DNA of 64,000 nucleotides from Bacillota bacterium (GCA_023416585.1 JAEZHM010000112.1:124001-188000); one strand, 5' to 3'. Numbered from the stretch's first letter, positions 8,870 to 17,591 are shown. Numbers and translations are program-made. Notes: a model not told the origin generated them from the letters alone.

Positions 8870-9247
8870 TTACTTGCGCGCATTGATGGCTTTGTACTTG
8901 TTGGTAAAGTACTCGATTTTGTGGGTGACCTTCTCAATGTGCTTTTGCATTCTACACATCTGTTCCTCCACATCTTTCTTATGGGCAATTAGCATGTCAC
9001 ACCTTAATTTAAGCGTGCAATCCCCCTGTAAACTCAGCTCCACAAAATCCCGAATCTGCTTGATGGACATACCCGTACTTTTCAGGCAGCAGATCAGCCC
9101 CAGCCCGTCAATATCTTCCTGGGAAAAGCGGCGGATGCCGCTTTTTGTTCTGTGCACATCGGGCAAAAGGCCCTCTTTTTCATAATAGCGCAAGGTGTGC
9201 GCCGTCAGCCCTGTTATTTCGGAAGTCTGTTTCATGGAGTAGTCCAC
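8870..9247 (-). CDS. MerR family transcriptional regulator
   Basis: This 125-residue protein has an N-terminal winged HTH starting MKQTSEITGLTAHTLRYYEK. A long dimerisation helix follows. Cysteines are present but there is no clear C-terminal metal-binding loop, as in the NmlR/AdhR/YhdM group that senses electrophiles or aldehydes. It starts with GTG at 9247, eight bases after AAAGGAG; an ATG at 9235 has no site. It is divergent from an aldo/keto reductase gene, and the gap holds a MerR-type promoter with a 19-bp spacer. The same promoter type recurs at 62234, so this protein may control both loci. Confidence 0.88.
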   Translation of the reverse strand: MDYSMKQTSEITGLTAHTLRYYEKEGLLPDVHRTKSGIRRFSQEDIDGLGLICCLKSTGMSIKQIRDFVELSLQGDCTLKLRCDMLIAHKKDVEEQMCRMQKHIEKVTHKIEYFTNKYKAINARK

Positions 9248-9286
9248 TGGGTATGCTCCTTTCGGCGGAAAAATTTCTTTCCGTGA

Positions 9287-9317
9287 TTGACTTAGAGTTA
9301 ACGTTAAGGTTTATACT
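9287..9317 (+). promoter_or_regulatory. MerR-type promoter/operator (copy 1)
   Basis: TTGACT (9287-9292) and TATACT (9312-9317) are separated by 19 bp, the over-long spacer that MerR activators untwist. The spacer is covered by the near-palindrome CTTAGAGTTAACGTTAAG (9291-9308). It drives the aldo/keto reductase gene and lies between it and the divergent merR gene. A close copy lies at 62234-62264. Confidence 0.82.
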
Positions 9318-9370
9318 GGCAGTATAGCAATATTCCCGGCATTTGGCAAGGGAATCAAAGGAGAGATACC

Positions 9371-10225
9371 ATGAACTCAGTAAAGGATACGTATAGGCTG
9401 TCAAACGGTGTGGAAATTCCTTGCGTGGGATTTGGCACATGGCAGACTCCCGACGGCGATGTGGCGGTTTCTGCTGTCAAGGAAGCCCTCGCCGCGGGCT
9501 ACCGCCATATCGATACGGCAGCGGCTTATGAAAATGAAGAAAGCGTGGGCCGGGCTGTCAGGGAAAGCGGCATTGCCCGCAAGGATATCTTTGTGACCAG
9601 CAAGCTGTTTAACCCCGACCACGGCTATGACAAGACGATGCGGGCTTTTGAAGCCACTTTGAAGGAGCTTAAGTTTGACTACCTGGACCTGTACCTCATC
9701 CACTGGCCCAACCCCATCTATTTCCGAAACAATTGGAAGGAAGCCAACGCTGGCTCCTGGAAAGCATTTGAGGAGCTGTATCATGCGGGGCGCATCCGGG
9801 CTATTGGCGTAAGCAATTTCCGGCCGCATCACCTTGCCGCGCTGATGGAGACCGCTTCGATCGTGCCCATGGTGAACCAAATCCGCCTCTGTCCCGGCGA
9901 TGTGCATCTTGTGACGGTGGATTTTTGCTTAAAGCATGACATCCTTCTGGAGGCGTACAGCCCTCTTGGCCTCGGGCGGATTATGGATGTTCATTCGGTG
10001 CAGGATATTGCGGAAAGTCATCAAAAATCCGCTGCACAGATCGCGCTGCGCTGGAGCCTGCAAAAAGGCTTCCTGCCCCTGCCCAAATCCGTAACACCCG
10101 AGCGCATCCGTCAAAACGCCGATCTGTTCGATTTTGCGCTTTCCGATGCGGAGGTGGCCGCCATCGACGGTGTGGAGCCCGGCATCTGCGGCACCTGGCG
10201 TGACCCGGATACCATTTCATTTTAA
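9371..10225 (+). CDS. Aldo/keto reductase
   Basis: This 284-residue NADPH-dependent (beta/alpha)8 oxidoreductase has the catalytic tetrad visible: Asp48, Tyr53, Lys78 and His111. It also has the 'LIHWPNP' strand and the C-terminal coenzyme site LPKSVTPERIRQN. It reduces aldehydes or ketones to alcohols; the exact substrate is unknown. The ATG at 9371 follows AAAGGAGAG. It lies directly behind the MerR-type promoter and is followed after 58 bp by an iron alcohol dehydrogenase. That suggests a two-gene aldehyde detoxification unit under the divergent MerR regulator. Confidence 0.9.
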   Translation: MNSVKDTYRLSNGVEIPCVGFGTWQTPDGDVAVSAVKEALAAGYRHIDTAAAYENEESVGRAVRESGIARKDIFVTSKLFNPDHGYDKTMRAFEATLKELKFDYLDLYLIHWPNPIYFRNNWKEANAGSWKAFEELYHAGRIRAIGVSNFRPHHLAALMETASIVPMVNQIRLCPGDVHLVTVDFCLKHDILLEAYSPLGLGRIMDVHSVQDIAESHQKSAAQIALRWSLQKGFLPLPKSVTPERIRQNADLFDFALSDAEVAAIDGVEPGICGTWRDPDTISF

Positions 10226-10283
10226 CCAAGGGCGCTGCCCTTGGAATCCCTTTCTTTATAGAATAAAAAAGGAGGAATATCCA

Positions 10284-11447
10284 ATGGCTTTCAATTACTA
10301 CATGCCGGCGCGCATCCTCTTTGGAAAAGGCAAGCTAAACGAACTGCACAGCCATCACCTGCCGGGCAGGAAAGCGCTCATCGTCATTTCCGCCGGAAAC
10401 TCCATGAAGCGGCTTGGTATCCTGCAAAGGCTTACGGAACAGTTAAATAAGGCGGGCGTCGAACACGTTCTTTTTGACAAGATCCTGCCCAACCCCATCA
10501 AGCAGCATGTGATGGAAGGGGCCGCGCTGGCGAAAGAAACGGGCTGCGACTTTGTGATAGGCCTTGGCGGCGGCAGCAGCATCGACTCTGCCAAGTCTAT
10601 TGCCGTCATGGCATCCAATCCGGGAGATTACTGGGACTATATTTCCGGCGGCACTGGCAAGGGCCTGCCGGTGCCGAACAATCCCTTGCCGGTAGTAGCC
10701 ATTACCACCACCGCCGGCACAGGCACGGAGGCCGATCCCTGGACGGTGATCACAAACGGCGATGAAAAAATAGGCTTCGGGTATGATAAGACTTTCCCCG
10801 TCTTATCTGTGGTGGACCCGGAACTGATGATGTCCGTACCCCCGGCGCTAACCGCCTATCAGGGGTTTGATGCCCTTTTCCACAGCACGGAAGGCTATGT
10901 GAACCGCACTGCCAATGAAATGAGTGATCTGTACGCACTGCAGGCCATTCGCCTGGTGGGCAGAAGCCTGGAAAAAGCCGTGAAGAACGGGTCCGATGAG
11001 CAGGCCCGGGCAGATGTGGCTTTAGCAAATACATTTTCCGGATTTGTGGAATCCACCTCCGGGTGCATCTCCGAGCATTCCATCGAGCATGCGCTAAGCG
11101 GTCTTAAGCCTGAGCTTCCCCACGGAGCGGGGCTGATTATCATCAGCCTGGCGTATTATACGCACCTGGCCAAGTCGGGCAGCTGTGATCAAAGAATGGT
11201 GGACATGGCCCGGGCGCTGGGCAAGACGGATGCGGTGAAGCCAATGGATTTTGTAACCGCGTTGCATGACCTGCAAATTGCCTGCGACGTGGCGGATTTG
11301 AAGCTTTCTGACTATGGCATCCGTCGGGAAGACCTTCATCACCTTGCGGCGTATGCCCGCGAGATCATGGGAGGGCTGTTCGAGGTGGACCCCTGTGATA
11401 TCACGGAGCAGGATGTGGAATCAATCCTTTCACAATCTTACCGATAG
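10284..11447 (+). CDS. Iron-containing alcohol dehydrogenase
   Basis: This 387-residue group III alcohol dehydrogenase has the NAD motif GLGGGSSIDSAKS (about 93-105). The metal ligands fit Asp196 and His200 (GFDALFHSTEGY), His265 (SEHSIEH) and His280 (LPHGAG), matching FucO/YqhD-like enzymes. It interconverts alcohols and aldehydes or ketones. The ATG at 10284 is preceded by AAAGGAGG. It follows the aldo/keto reductase in the same direction and is closed by a strong terminator, so both are probably cotranscribed from the MerR-type promoter. Confidence 0.92.
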   Translation: MAFNYYMPARILFGKGKLNELHSHHLPGRKALIVISAGNSMKRLGILQRLTEQLNKAGVEHVLFDKILPNPIKQHVMEGAALAKETGCDFVIGLGGGSSIDSAKSIAVMASNPGDYWDYISGGTGKGLPVPNNPLPVVAITTTAGTGTEADPWTVITNGDEKIGFGYDKTFPVLSVVDPELMMSVPPALTAYQGFDALFHSTEGYVNRTANEMSDLYALQAIRLVGRSLEKAVKNGSDEQARADVALANTFSGFVESTSGCISEHSIEHALSGLKPELPHGAGLIIISLAYYTHLAKSGSCDQRMVDMARALGKTDAVKPMDFVTALHDLQIACDVADLKLSDYGIRREDLHHLAAYAREIMGGLFEVDPCDITEQDVESILSQSYR

Positions 11448-11517
11448 TTTGCCTAGGAAAATGAGAAGAGCGCCATCGGGGTGGGTGGCATAAGGAACTA
11501 TTTGATATGTTCTGAGA

Positions 11518-11555
11518 AAAGAAACACTTCTATAAAACAGAGGTGTTTCTTTTTA
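11518..11555 (+). terminator. Terminator after the alcohol dehydrogenase gene
   Basis: GAAACACTTCT (11521-11531) pairs with AGAGGTGTTTC (11539-11549) with one G-T pair, and is followed by TTTTT. Flanking A and T runs make it usable on both strands, including for the convergent VOC gene. Confidence 0.75.
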
Positions 11556-11602
11556 TGATGAATTGGCCGGTAGGTTGCGCTGCTTGCATTATAAAGGTAA
11601 CC

Positions 11603-11974
11603 TTACAGAAAAATACACCAACGAACTCCGTATTTGTCGATTAAATCAACCATCAATGTACTGAATTCGCAAGGACTTAACGGATAAAGAATTTTAGCGC
11701 CATCTTTAAGCGCATTATATGCTTTATGAACCAATTTTTCTTTGCCTTCCCCAAAATGCAAGCAAAATTGCATAGTAGTGCCTGTAATTCTTTCTTCGTT
11801 TTTGAGTGCTTCTGATATCGCCAATATCTGCCCGTATACATTCAGTTCGGCATGCATAAAAGTTCCATCAGAGTGAGGATAACTTGCCACCAACCTGGCA
11901 TCAAAGGCTTTTTGATATAACTCAACTGCTTTGTCGCTCCCCGTTACATATGTTTGCATCATTGATCTATACAT
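11603..11974 (-). CDS. VOC family PhnB-like protein
   Basis: This 123-residue single VOC-fold protein has the PhnB-like order: an N-terminal YVTGSDKAVELYQKAF block, HAELNVYGQILAI, then a C-terminal LIDKYGVRWCIFL. No metal triad can be assigned with certainty, so the enzymatic activity is unknown. The ATG at 11974 follows GGAGG. Its coding sequence is visibly richer in A and T than its neighbours, which may point to later acquisition. It stands alone, convergent with the alcohol dehydrogenase gene. Confidence 0.75.
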   Translation of the reverse strand: MYRSMMQTYVTGSDKAVELYQKAFDARLVASYPHSDGTFMHAELNVYGQILAISEALKNEERITGTTMQFCLHFGEGKEKLVHKAYNALKDGAKILYPLSPCEFSTLMVDLIDKYGVRWCIFL

Positions 11975-12328
11975 CTTTTGTATACCTCCATTGAATCAAT
12001 TATATATATTTGATAATACTCCATTAAGCAGACAACTGTATGTCATGTTCAGAATAGATTATGTATCAATCTATGGCTTAAACAGCACAGGGGTCTTTGG
12101 CTTGCCCCTGTATGCCGTATTTTAACGCAAAATGCGGTGATTGCATGAGCAAAAGAAAAGGCAGCAGGCCAAATCCTGCTACGTTCTCATCATTCCTTAT
12201 GACAGTCACATATCAAAGGGAGCCTTTTCTTCATGCAAACGCATCTATCATCGTCAACCGTTTATTTTTTCGGCCGGTGGGGTATATAATCCAGTAGGAT
12301 CAATTTTATTGGATTTCTGGAGGCATCC
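11975..12328. other. Gene-free stretch with hairpins upstream of the flavoprotein gene
   Basis: No gene is supported. A hairpin ACAGGGG/CCCCTGT lies at 12087-12111. A nested structure follows: an outer imperfect pair (12143-12162 with 12222-12236, ending AGAAAAGGC and starting GCCTTTTCT) encloses AGCAGG/CCTGCT at 12163-12180. A TATAAT at about 12286-12291 could be the -10 box of the flavoprotein gene, but its -35 is poor. Confidence 0.45.
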
Positions 12329-14011
12329 ATGGATAAGCATTATGACGTCATCATCGTTGGGGCGGGACCGGCAGGACTGTCGGCCGCCATCTATCTAACC
12401 CGGGCCAAGTACAGCGTATTGGTGGTGGAAAAAGGCCGCCCCGGTGGACAGGTGGCCATCACCTCGGAGGTGGTGAACTATCCCGGTGTACTTTACGCCA
12501 GTGGCCAGGAACTGACGGATGTCATGCACCGGCAGGCGGAGCAGTTTGGAACGGAATTTTTAACCGCGGAAGTAACGGAGCTTTTACTTGACAAGCCGGT
12601 AAAGCGGGTGAAGACCAGCCGGGGGGAATATACAGCGTTGGGCATTATTGCGGCCATGGGCGCAAATCCCCGCAAGATCGGCTTTCCCGGTGAGGAGGAG
12701 TTTCAGGGCCGGGGCATTACCTATTGTGCTACCTGTGACGGCGAGTTTTTTACCGGGATGGATGTGTTCGTTATCGGCGGCGGGTTTTCCGCGGCGGAGG
12801 AAGCGGTATTCTTGACCCGCTTTGCCAGAAAAGTGCACATCATCATGCGCAAGGGGGATTTCTCCTGCAGCAAGGCTATTGCAAAGCCGGCCAAGGAGCA
12901 TCCCAAGATTGATATTTCCTATCATACCGAGGTGGTCCGGGTGGAGGGTGATACGGCCCTTCGGCGCGCGGTGTTCCGTGATAACCGCACAGAGGAGACC
13001 TGGGAATACAACGCTAAACCCGGCGAGAAATTTGGCATGTTCATTTTCGCCGGTTATCTGCCGGCCACGTCGCTTCTTCAGGGGAAGGTGAAGCTTAACG
13101 AGGATGGCTATGTGGTGGCCGATGCTCATCAAAAGACCAGCCTGGACGGTGTGTACGCTGCCGGGGACCTGTGTGTAAAGCCTTTGCGCCAGGTGGTCAC
13201 CGCTGTTTCCGACGGGGCTGTTGCCGCCACATCGCTGGAAAGGTATATCTTCCAGCTGCATGAAAAGGGCTATGAAAAAGGGCAGGCTCCAAATATGGCG
13301 GCTGAAGCCGGCTCAAAGCCTGCTACCCATGAGCAGGAAACATTAGCTCCCAAGCCCGCTGCGCCAAAGCCCGCTGCCCGGCCTGCGGCCATGATCCCTG
13401 AAAACGTGATGGAGAGAATCCGGAAAGCATTTTCATCCCTTCAGCGAAAAGTGGTGCTGGAAGGCTTGCTGGACGACAGCGACTTAAGCCGCAAGGTGGA
13501 GGCATTCCTTCATGAAATCGCGGATGCGCATGAGAATGTGTCTGTCCGTTTCAATAAGGAACCGTCTTATAAGGAGGGGCAGTGGTATCCCGCGATCCGT
13601 ATTCTTAATGAGGGAGGAGATTTCCTGCGCGCCCAGTTCCATGGCGTGCCAGGCGGGCATGAGCTGGACAGCTTCTTGGAAACAGTGAAGGCGGCCGGAG
13701 GCGCGGGGGAGGAGCAGGGGGAGGCACTTGTAAAGGCACGGCAGCTTGGCGACAAGTTGAACCTAAAAATTCTCGTTACCCTGTCCTGCACCATGTGCCC
13801 CGACCTGGTGATGGCGGCTCAGCGTATTGCTATGGAAAATCCACTGGTGGAGGCGGAAATATTTGATGTGGTCCATTACCCCGCTCTTATGGAAAAATAC
13901 CATGTGATGAGCGTGCCCTGCCTTGTTATCAATGATGAACGGACATACTTTGGCCGCAAGAATATGGAGCAATTGGTTTCTCTTTTACAAACGGCGAAGG
14001 TATCGGCTTAA
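12329..14011 (+). CDS. Thioredoxin reductase-like flavoprotein with C-terminal AhpF-type domains
   Basis: Residues 1 to about 312 are a thioredoxin reductase: FAD site VGAGPAGLSAA, redox CATC at 133-136, and a second dinucleotide motif FVIGGGFSAAEE. A Pro/Ala/Lys-rich linker (about 318-355) follows. Residues about 360-560 resemble the tandem thioredoxin-fold domain found at the N-terminus of AhpF, with redox CTMC at 487-490 and the cis-proline SVPCL. The order is thus reversed relative to AhpF. The protein probably passes electrons from NAD(P)H through both disulfides to a peroxiredoxin or similar partner; none is encoded nearby. The ATG at 12329 follows TCTGGAGG. Confidence 0.85.
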   Translation: MDKHYDVIIVGAGPAGLSAAIYLTRAKYSVLVVEKGRPGGQVAITSEVVNYPGVLYASGQELTDVMHRQAEQFGTEFLTAEVTELLLDKPVKRVKTSRGEYTALGIIAAMGANPRKIGFPGEEEFQGRGITYCATCDGEFFTGMDVFVIGGGFSAAEEAVFLTRFARKVHIIMRKGDFSCSKAIAKPAKEHPKIDISYHTEVVRVEGDTALRRAVFRDNRTEETWEYNAKPGEKFGMFIFAGYLPATSLLQGKVKLNEDGYVVADAHQKTSLDGVYAAGDLCVKPLRQVVTAVSDGAVAATSLERYIFQLHEKGYEKGQAPNMAAEAGSKPATHEQETLAPKPAAPKPAARPAAMIPENVMERIRKAFSSLQRKVVLEGLLDDSDLSRKVEAFLHEIADAHENVSVRFNKEPSYKEGQWYPAIRILNEGGDFLRAQFHGVPGGHELDSFLETVKAAGGAGEEQGEALVKARQLGDKLNLKILVTLSCTMCPDLVMAAQRIAMENPLVEAEIFDVVHYPALMEKYHVMSVPCLVINDERTYFGRKNMEQLVSLLQTAKVSA

Positions 14012-14073
14012 TCTCTTCAAGTTACAAACGGGAGCATAAATGGACATACGCAGCGCCATCAAACCAGTTTGGT

Positions 14074-14652
14074 TTACCCGCGCCACTCTACCAGTTCATC
14101 CAGAGGAAGTCTCGGCCTGGCAGCAGGTGATTCGGCAGGATACCCTAAGGAAACTGCTGCGACAAGAAGTGAATCCCGCCCAAGCCATGAACAAAGCTCA
14201 CGATAGGCACTGAAAGTATCACAAATCCACAAGGAGCCTATTCCCAATTCCTGTGCGCGCAACAGCATGTTCTGGATGGCCGCCCCAACAGACTGAGTGT
14301 TGACGATCCTGAAGACCCGTTCAGGAATTGTCTGTTCATACCATGGCCCATCATCTTTGGGATTGAATATGAAAATCGTAACGGGAGCTTCCCGCATGAT
14401 CCGGAAAGTGTTTTCCGCACTGCCCGTCGGTATGCCTTTTTCAATGGACGCTTTAAGCCCGGCCTGCAAACAGGAAAACATTTGTTCACGTGCATCCTTC
14501 TGAACAACAACGAATCGCCACGGCTGATTGTTTTTGCCGGACGGCGCCAGGCGGGCTGCATCCAGTACAGATTCAATTGACTCGTGCGGTAACGGGTCTG
14601 TTTTGAACTTTCTTATGCTTCTGCGGCTTTCAATTGCTTGCAGTACATCCAT
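14074..14652 (-). CDS. Nitroreductase family protein
   Basis: This 192-residue FMN-dependent oxidoreductase begins with the family signature AIESRRSIRKFK (FMN phosphate contacts). It continues with DAARLAPSGKNNQPWRF and ends with the LGYPAESP block. Members reduce nitro groups, quinones or flavins using NAD(P)H. The physiological substrate is unknown. The ATG at 14652 follows GGGAGGTG. It is convergent with the flavoprotein gene upstream on the other strand and is a single-gene unit. Confidence 0.9.
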   Translation of the reverse strand: MDVLQAIESRRSIRKFKTDPLPHESIESVLDAARLAPSGKNNQPWRFVVVQKDAREQMFSCLQAGLKASIEKGIPTGSAENTFRIMREAPVTIFIFNPKDDGPWYEQTIPERVFRIVNTQSVGAAIQNMLLRAQELGIGSLWICDTFSAYRELCSWLGRDSLLVAAVSLGYPAESPAARPRLPLDELVEWRG

Positions 14653-14928
14653 AGAAACACCTCCCGTTTTTTATTGGCATCAATGTATCATGAATCACCA
14701 GTATTGTAAATAGTTGGCACGGCTGCCAAAGCGATCTTCAAGATAATCGAAGTAATACGGTGTGATGGGGATAGCCTGAGATTCCTGCAAGACTTGATAA
14801 AAGCCGGATCGTACCCGAAGGCACGTCCGGCTTCCATTATAATGGAAACGCTCAACTATTCTTTTTGCCGCATAGGATCCGGCATGAGCGGATTTTGTTG
14901 GATATTGTCTTACCTATCAGGCATGCGC
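14653..14928. other. Intergenic stretch with a weak terminator-like hairpin
   Basis: No gene is seen. AAGCCGGA (14801-14808) pairs with TCCGGCTT (14826-14833) around a 17-base loop. The T-run is weak on either strand. It may end the beta-propeller transcript on the minus strand. Confidence 0.35.
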
Positions 14929-15885
14929 TCATAGAGAACGCTTAGGGCAGGTCGCAATACCTCCCGGTCCTTCCGCGCCTAAAACTTTGCCAAGCGACAG
15001 ACCGTAGGTGGTAAATACGGCCACCTGACCGACGGCGGAAATAAACAATTTTGTCTCACAGGCATCCAGTGCAATCTGGTCCACGCCGAAATACGGTGTG
15101 ATACTAAGCCCGTGGGCGAATGAACGCAAAAGGGTCAGGCTGCCCGCGACCTGGTCGAAGGCATAGATATCGACATTTGAAGCCGTAAGCGCGAACACAT
15201 GCCTTCCGTTACGCGTAATGGCCAGGCTCTGCGGATTATCAGAGGATCGCGTGCTGGTAAGCAGTTTGATATTAGTTGGGATAAGCGTGCTCAACACGCT
15301 GATGCTGCTGTTGCTGCCATTGGCGTTGGCCACGAAGGCAAACTCTCCGCAGGGGCTGAAAATGATATTGATCGGGCTGGGCCCGGCGGGGAAACTTTGC
15401 CCTGTATCCGTTAAGGATCCGTTGGAATTGATCACGAACCTGTGAACATTGTTGTTGAAGAATTGTGCCGTCAACACAAGGTCGCGGCTTTCAGGAGAAA
15501 TAGCCACGGCTTGTGCGCTGGTGGGCAGTGTCGACACAAATGCGTTTAGTCTGGCTGAATAGGATACGATGTCCTGGTTCGCGGCGGAACCGTCTACCGC
15601 CAGCGCAAACTTGCCGTCCGGCGTTACCGCCACATCCTCAAGCATCGTTGGGGAAACAGCGCTGCCTATAACTCTGGCCGGCACTTCGCACAGGTCTATC
15701 TGAAACATTGTCTTGCTGTTGAAGGATGATACAAAGGCGCGCGTGCAGTTATTGGTGATTGCCACATCAAGGATGTCCGCGTCGAGCGGTAGCTGCTGCA
15801 GTACTTCGAACGTGTTCGTGTCGAAAATGCTGATCCTTCGTCTGGCACTTTCGACAACAATGCCGAAAAATTCTCTTGTAAACAT
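14929..15885 (-). CDS. YncE/YVTN-type beta-propeller protein
   Basis: The 318-residue protein is made of repeated blades with the pattern 'hydrophobic-AVTPDGKFALAV', 'SPCGEFAFVAN', 'ITRNGRHVFAL', 'ALDACETKLFIS'. This is characteristic of YVTN/lactonase-like seven-bladed propellers. There is no signal peptide, no transmembrane helix and no recognisable active site. Its role may be binding rather than catalysis. The ATG at 15885 follows AAAGGAG. It stands alone, with no neighbouring partner gene in the same direction. Confidence 0.7.
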   Translation of the reverse strand: MFTREFFGIVVESARRRISIFDTNTFEVLQQLPLDADILDVAITNNCTRAFVSSFNSKTMFQIDLCEVPARVIGSAVSPTMLEDVAVTPDGKFALAVDGSAANQDIVSYSARLNAFVSTLPTSAQAVAISPESRDLVLTAQFFNNNVHRFVINSNGSLTDTGQSFPAGPSPINIIFSPCGEFAFVANANGSNSSISVLSTLIPTNIKLLTSTRSSDNPQSLAITRNGRHVFALTASNVDIYAFDQVAGSLTLLRSFAHGLSITPYFGVDQIALDACETKLFISAVGQVAVFTTYGLSLGKVLGAEGPGGIATCPKRSL

Positions 15886-16219
15886 GGGTGGTTACTCCTT
15901 TCTCCATAGAAAAGATGATCATCCCATATATAGTATGGAATCCTTGCATGAAGTGTTCTCAAAGTTTGCTGCGCACTCGGTAGCATGAAGCGCTGGCCAA
16001 AGAAAAATATATTCGCCGTAAGGCGGGATTTTAATGTAGTCGGAAGGCCAATACTCGTAAGAGCGATTGATAACAAGAGACCCGCACAGGCAGGGTACAA
16101 TGTTTCCCTGCACGGTACGGGTCCCTTCGTATATTGTACTTATGCGATTGAACCACCGGCACCGTTAGGAACGTACGGTGGCCTGAGTGGTCGGTCACTT
16201 AATGAATAATCGGCACTTC
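15886..16219. other. Gene-free stretch with a two-tier hairpin
   Basis: No convincing gene is present. GACCCG (16079-16084) pairs with CGGGTC (16118-16123), and inside them GCAGGG pairs with CCCTGC, giving a two-stage stem around TACAATGTTT. It lies downstream of the sugar operon (minus strand) and may be its transcript end, although no clear T-run follows. Confidence 0.4.
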
Positions 16220-17494
16220 TTAAGCCAAATCGTTGGGCGCGGCGGAAAGCTTCCTGCGGTAATGATCCATATCCACCGTTGTATGGGAAAGCCTCGATTC
16301 CTCCGCAGCACAGGCGATGAGGTGGCTTTCTACCGACCTTGCGATGGAGGTGGCAGCGTCGCCGCTTTTTGACTGCAAAAGCTTAAGAAAGTCCCGCATC
16401 AGCCCATCGTCCCCGCCGTTGTGGCCGCCGGATGTTTGGCCGGGAAAGACGGTACGGGCGTTCGTCTCGCTCACGCCCGTGGATACGAAGGGAATGATTT
16501 CAATTCGGTTATCGTACTCTGAACCTCTAATCTCTCCATGCTCGCACATCACTTTGATGGTGCGGGAGATGCGGTTGGTGAAGGCGCTTAAGCTGAAGGC
16601 TGCTGTGATGCCGTTTTTAAACTGTATATTCACGATTTGATGGTCGCATACATCGTTATCGCAGCGGTATACGCACCGGCCATAGGGCCCCTCCGCGATG
16701 GCTTTGAGCAGCCCTTCTTCCGTTTGGTCAAGGGACAACACCGCCGCCGGCCAGTTGCCGGCGATGGGCAGATAGCACTTGCGGGCGTCAAAGCGGCAGT
16801 TTTCCGCCGCAGGGCATTCCAAACACCTGGCCGCGCTGCCCGCGGGCGCGTTCTCTTCCTTGAAGTAGGTCAGCTGCCCAAAGGAGGAGACATGCTCGGC
16901 TTCGCTGCCGGTGAGCCAAACGAGCAAATCCATATCATGGCAGGATTTTTGCATGATGATGGGGCTGCTATCGAAGCTTTTGCGCCAGTTGCCCCGCACA
17001 AAGGAGTGGGCCATGTGGAAATTGCCCACGTTTTCGTTATGCACGATGGAAATGACCCGCCCCATTTCGCCGCTGTCGATGATTGCTTTCAGCGTCTTGA
17101 AAAACGGCGCATACCTAAGCACATGGCAAACCGTGACCGTACGGCCCGTTTCCTCAGCTTTTTTCGCAATGTTCAGGCACTCCATAGGGTCGGGGGAAAC
17201 AGGTTTTTCCAACAGCAGGTGGTAACCCAAGTCCATGGCAGCCATGGCCTGGCGGTAATGATCCCTGTCCATGGAGGCGATGATGAGGGCGTCGCCAAGC
17301 CTGCCGGCGTGAAGCAGCCCCTCCGCGCTGTCATATACCCGCTCCGGGGGAATGGAAAAAGCCTTGGCGGCAGCCTGACGGCGGCCCGCATGGGGCTCCG
17401 CCACCGCCACAATCTCAGCCAGGCCGCTTTTTTTTGCGGCTTCCCCGTAGATCATACCCCGCTGTCCGGCGCCGATGATTGCCAGCTTGAACAT
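16220..17494 (-). CDS. Gfo/Idh/MocA family oxidoreductase
   Basis: This 424-residue NAD(P)-dependent sugar or cyclitol dehydrogenase-like protein has the N-terminal Rossmann motif IIGAGQRGMIYGE, then LLEKPVSPDP with the family's catalytic Lys. The C-terminal dimer and substrate domain has HDMDLLVWLTG. A four-cysteine cluster in the middle (CLECPAAENCRFDARKC) suggests a bound metal or a local disulfide cluster and is found in a subset of the family. The ATG at 17494 follows AGAAGGG. It lies 97 bp downstream of the kinase gene in the same direction, so it may be the last gene of the operon. The substrate is unknown. Confidence 0.88.
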   Translation of the reverse strand: MFKLAIIGAGQRGMIYGEAAKKSGLAEIVAVAEPHAGRRQAAAKAFSIPPERVYDSAEGLLHAGRLGDALIIASMDRDHYRQAMAAMDLGYHLLLEKPVSPDPMECLNIAKKAEETGRTVTVCHVLRYAPFFKTLKAIIDSGEMGRVISIVHNENVGNFHMAHSFVRGNWRKSFDSSPIIMQKSCHDMDLLVWLTGSEAEHVSSFGQLTYFKEENAPAGSAARCLECPAAENCRFDARKCYLPIAGNWPAAVLSLDQTEEGLLKAIAEGPYGRCVYRCDNDVCDHQIVNIQFKNGITAAFSLSAFTNRISRTIKVMCEHGEIRGSEYDNRIEIIPFVSTGVSETNARTVFPGQTSGGHNGGDDGLMRDFLKLLQSKSGDAATSIARSVESHLIACAAEESRLSHTTVDMDHYRRKLSAAPNDLA

Positions 17495-17591
17495 ATACGC
17501 ACCCTTCTTTCTAATGAAAAGGATAATCAGAAAAAGATTTTCTAAAATAACGCAATGGAAATATAACGTTATACTTTAACAAATGTCTGCA

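Noticed and set aside
12097..12297. Small plus-strand frames upstream of the flavoprotein gene
   Set aside because: Starts lack ribosome sites, the frames cross the nested inverted repeats, and no domain is seen.
15985..16209. Small plus-strand frame between the propeller and sugar genes
   Set aside because: No ribosome site fits and the product resembles nothing; the region is better explained by a hairpin.
16637..17545. 302-codon open frame on the plus strand
   Set aside because: It mirrors the Gfo/Idh gene on the other strand and shows no motif of its own.
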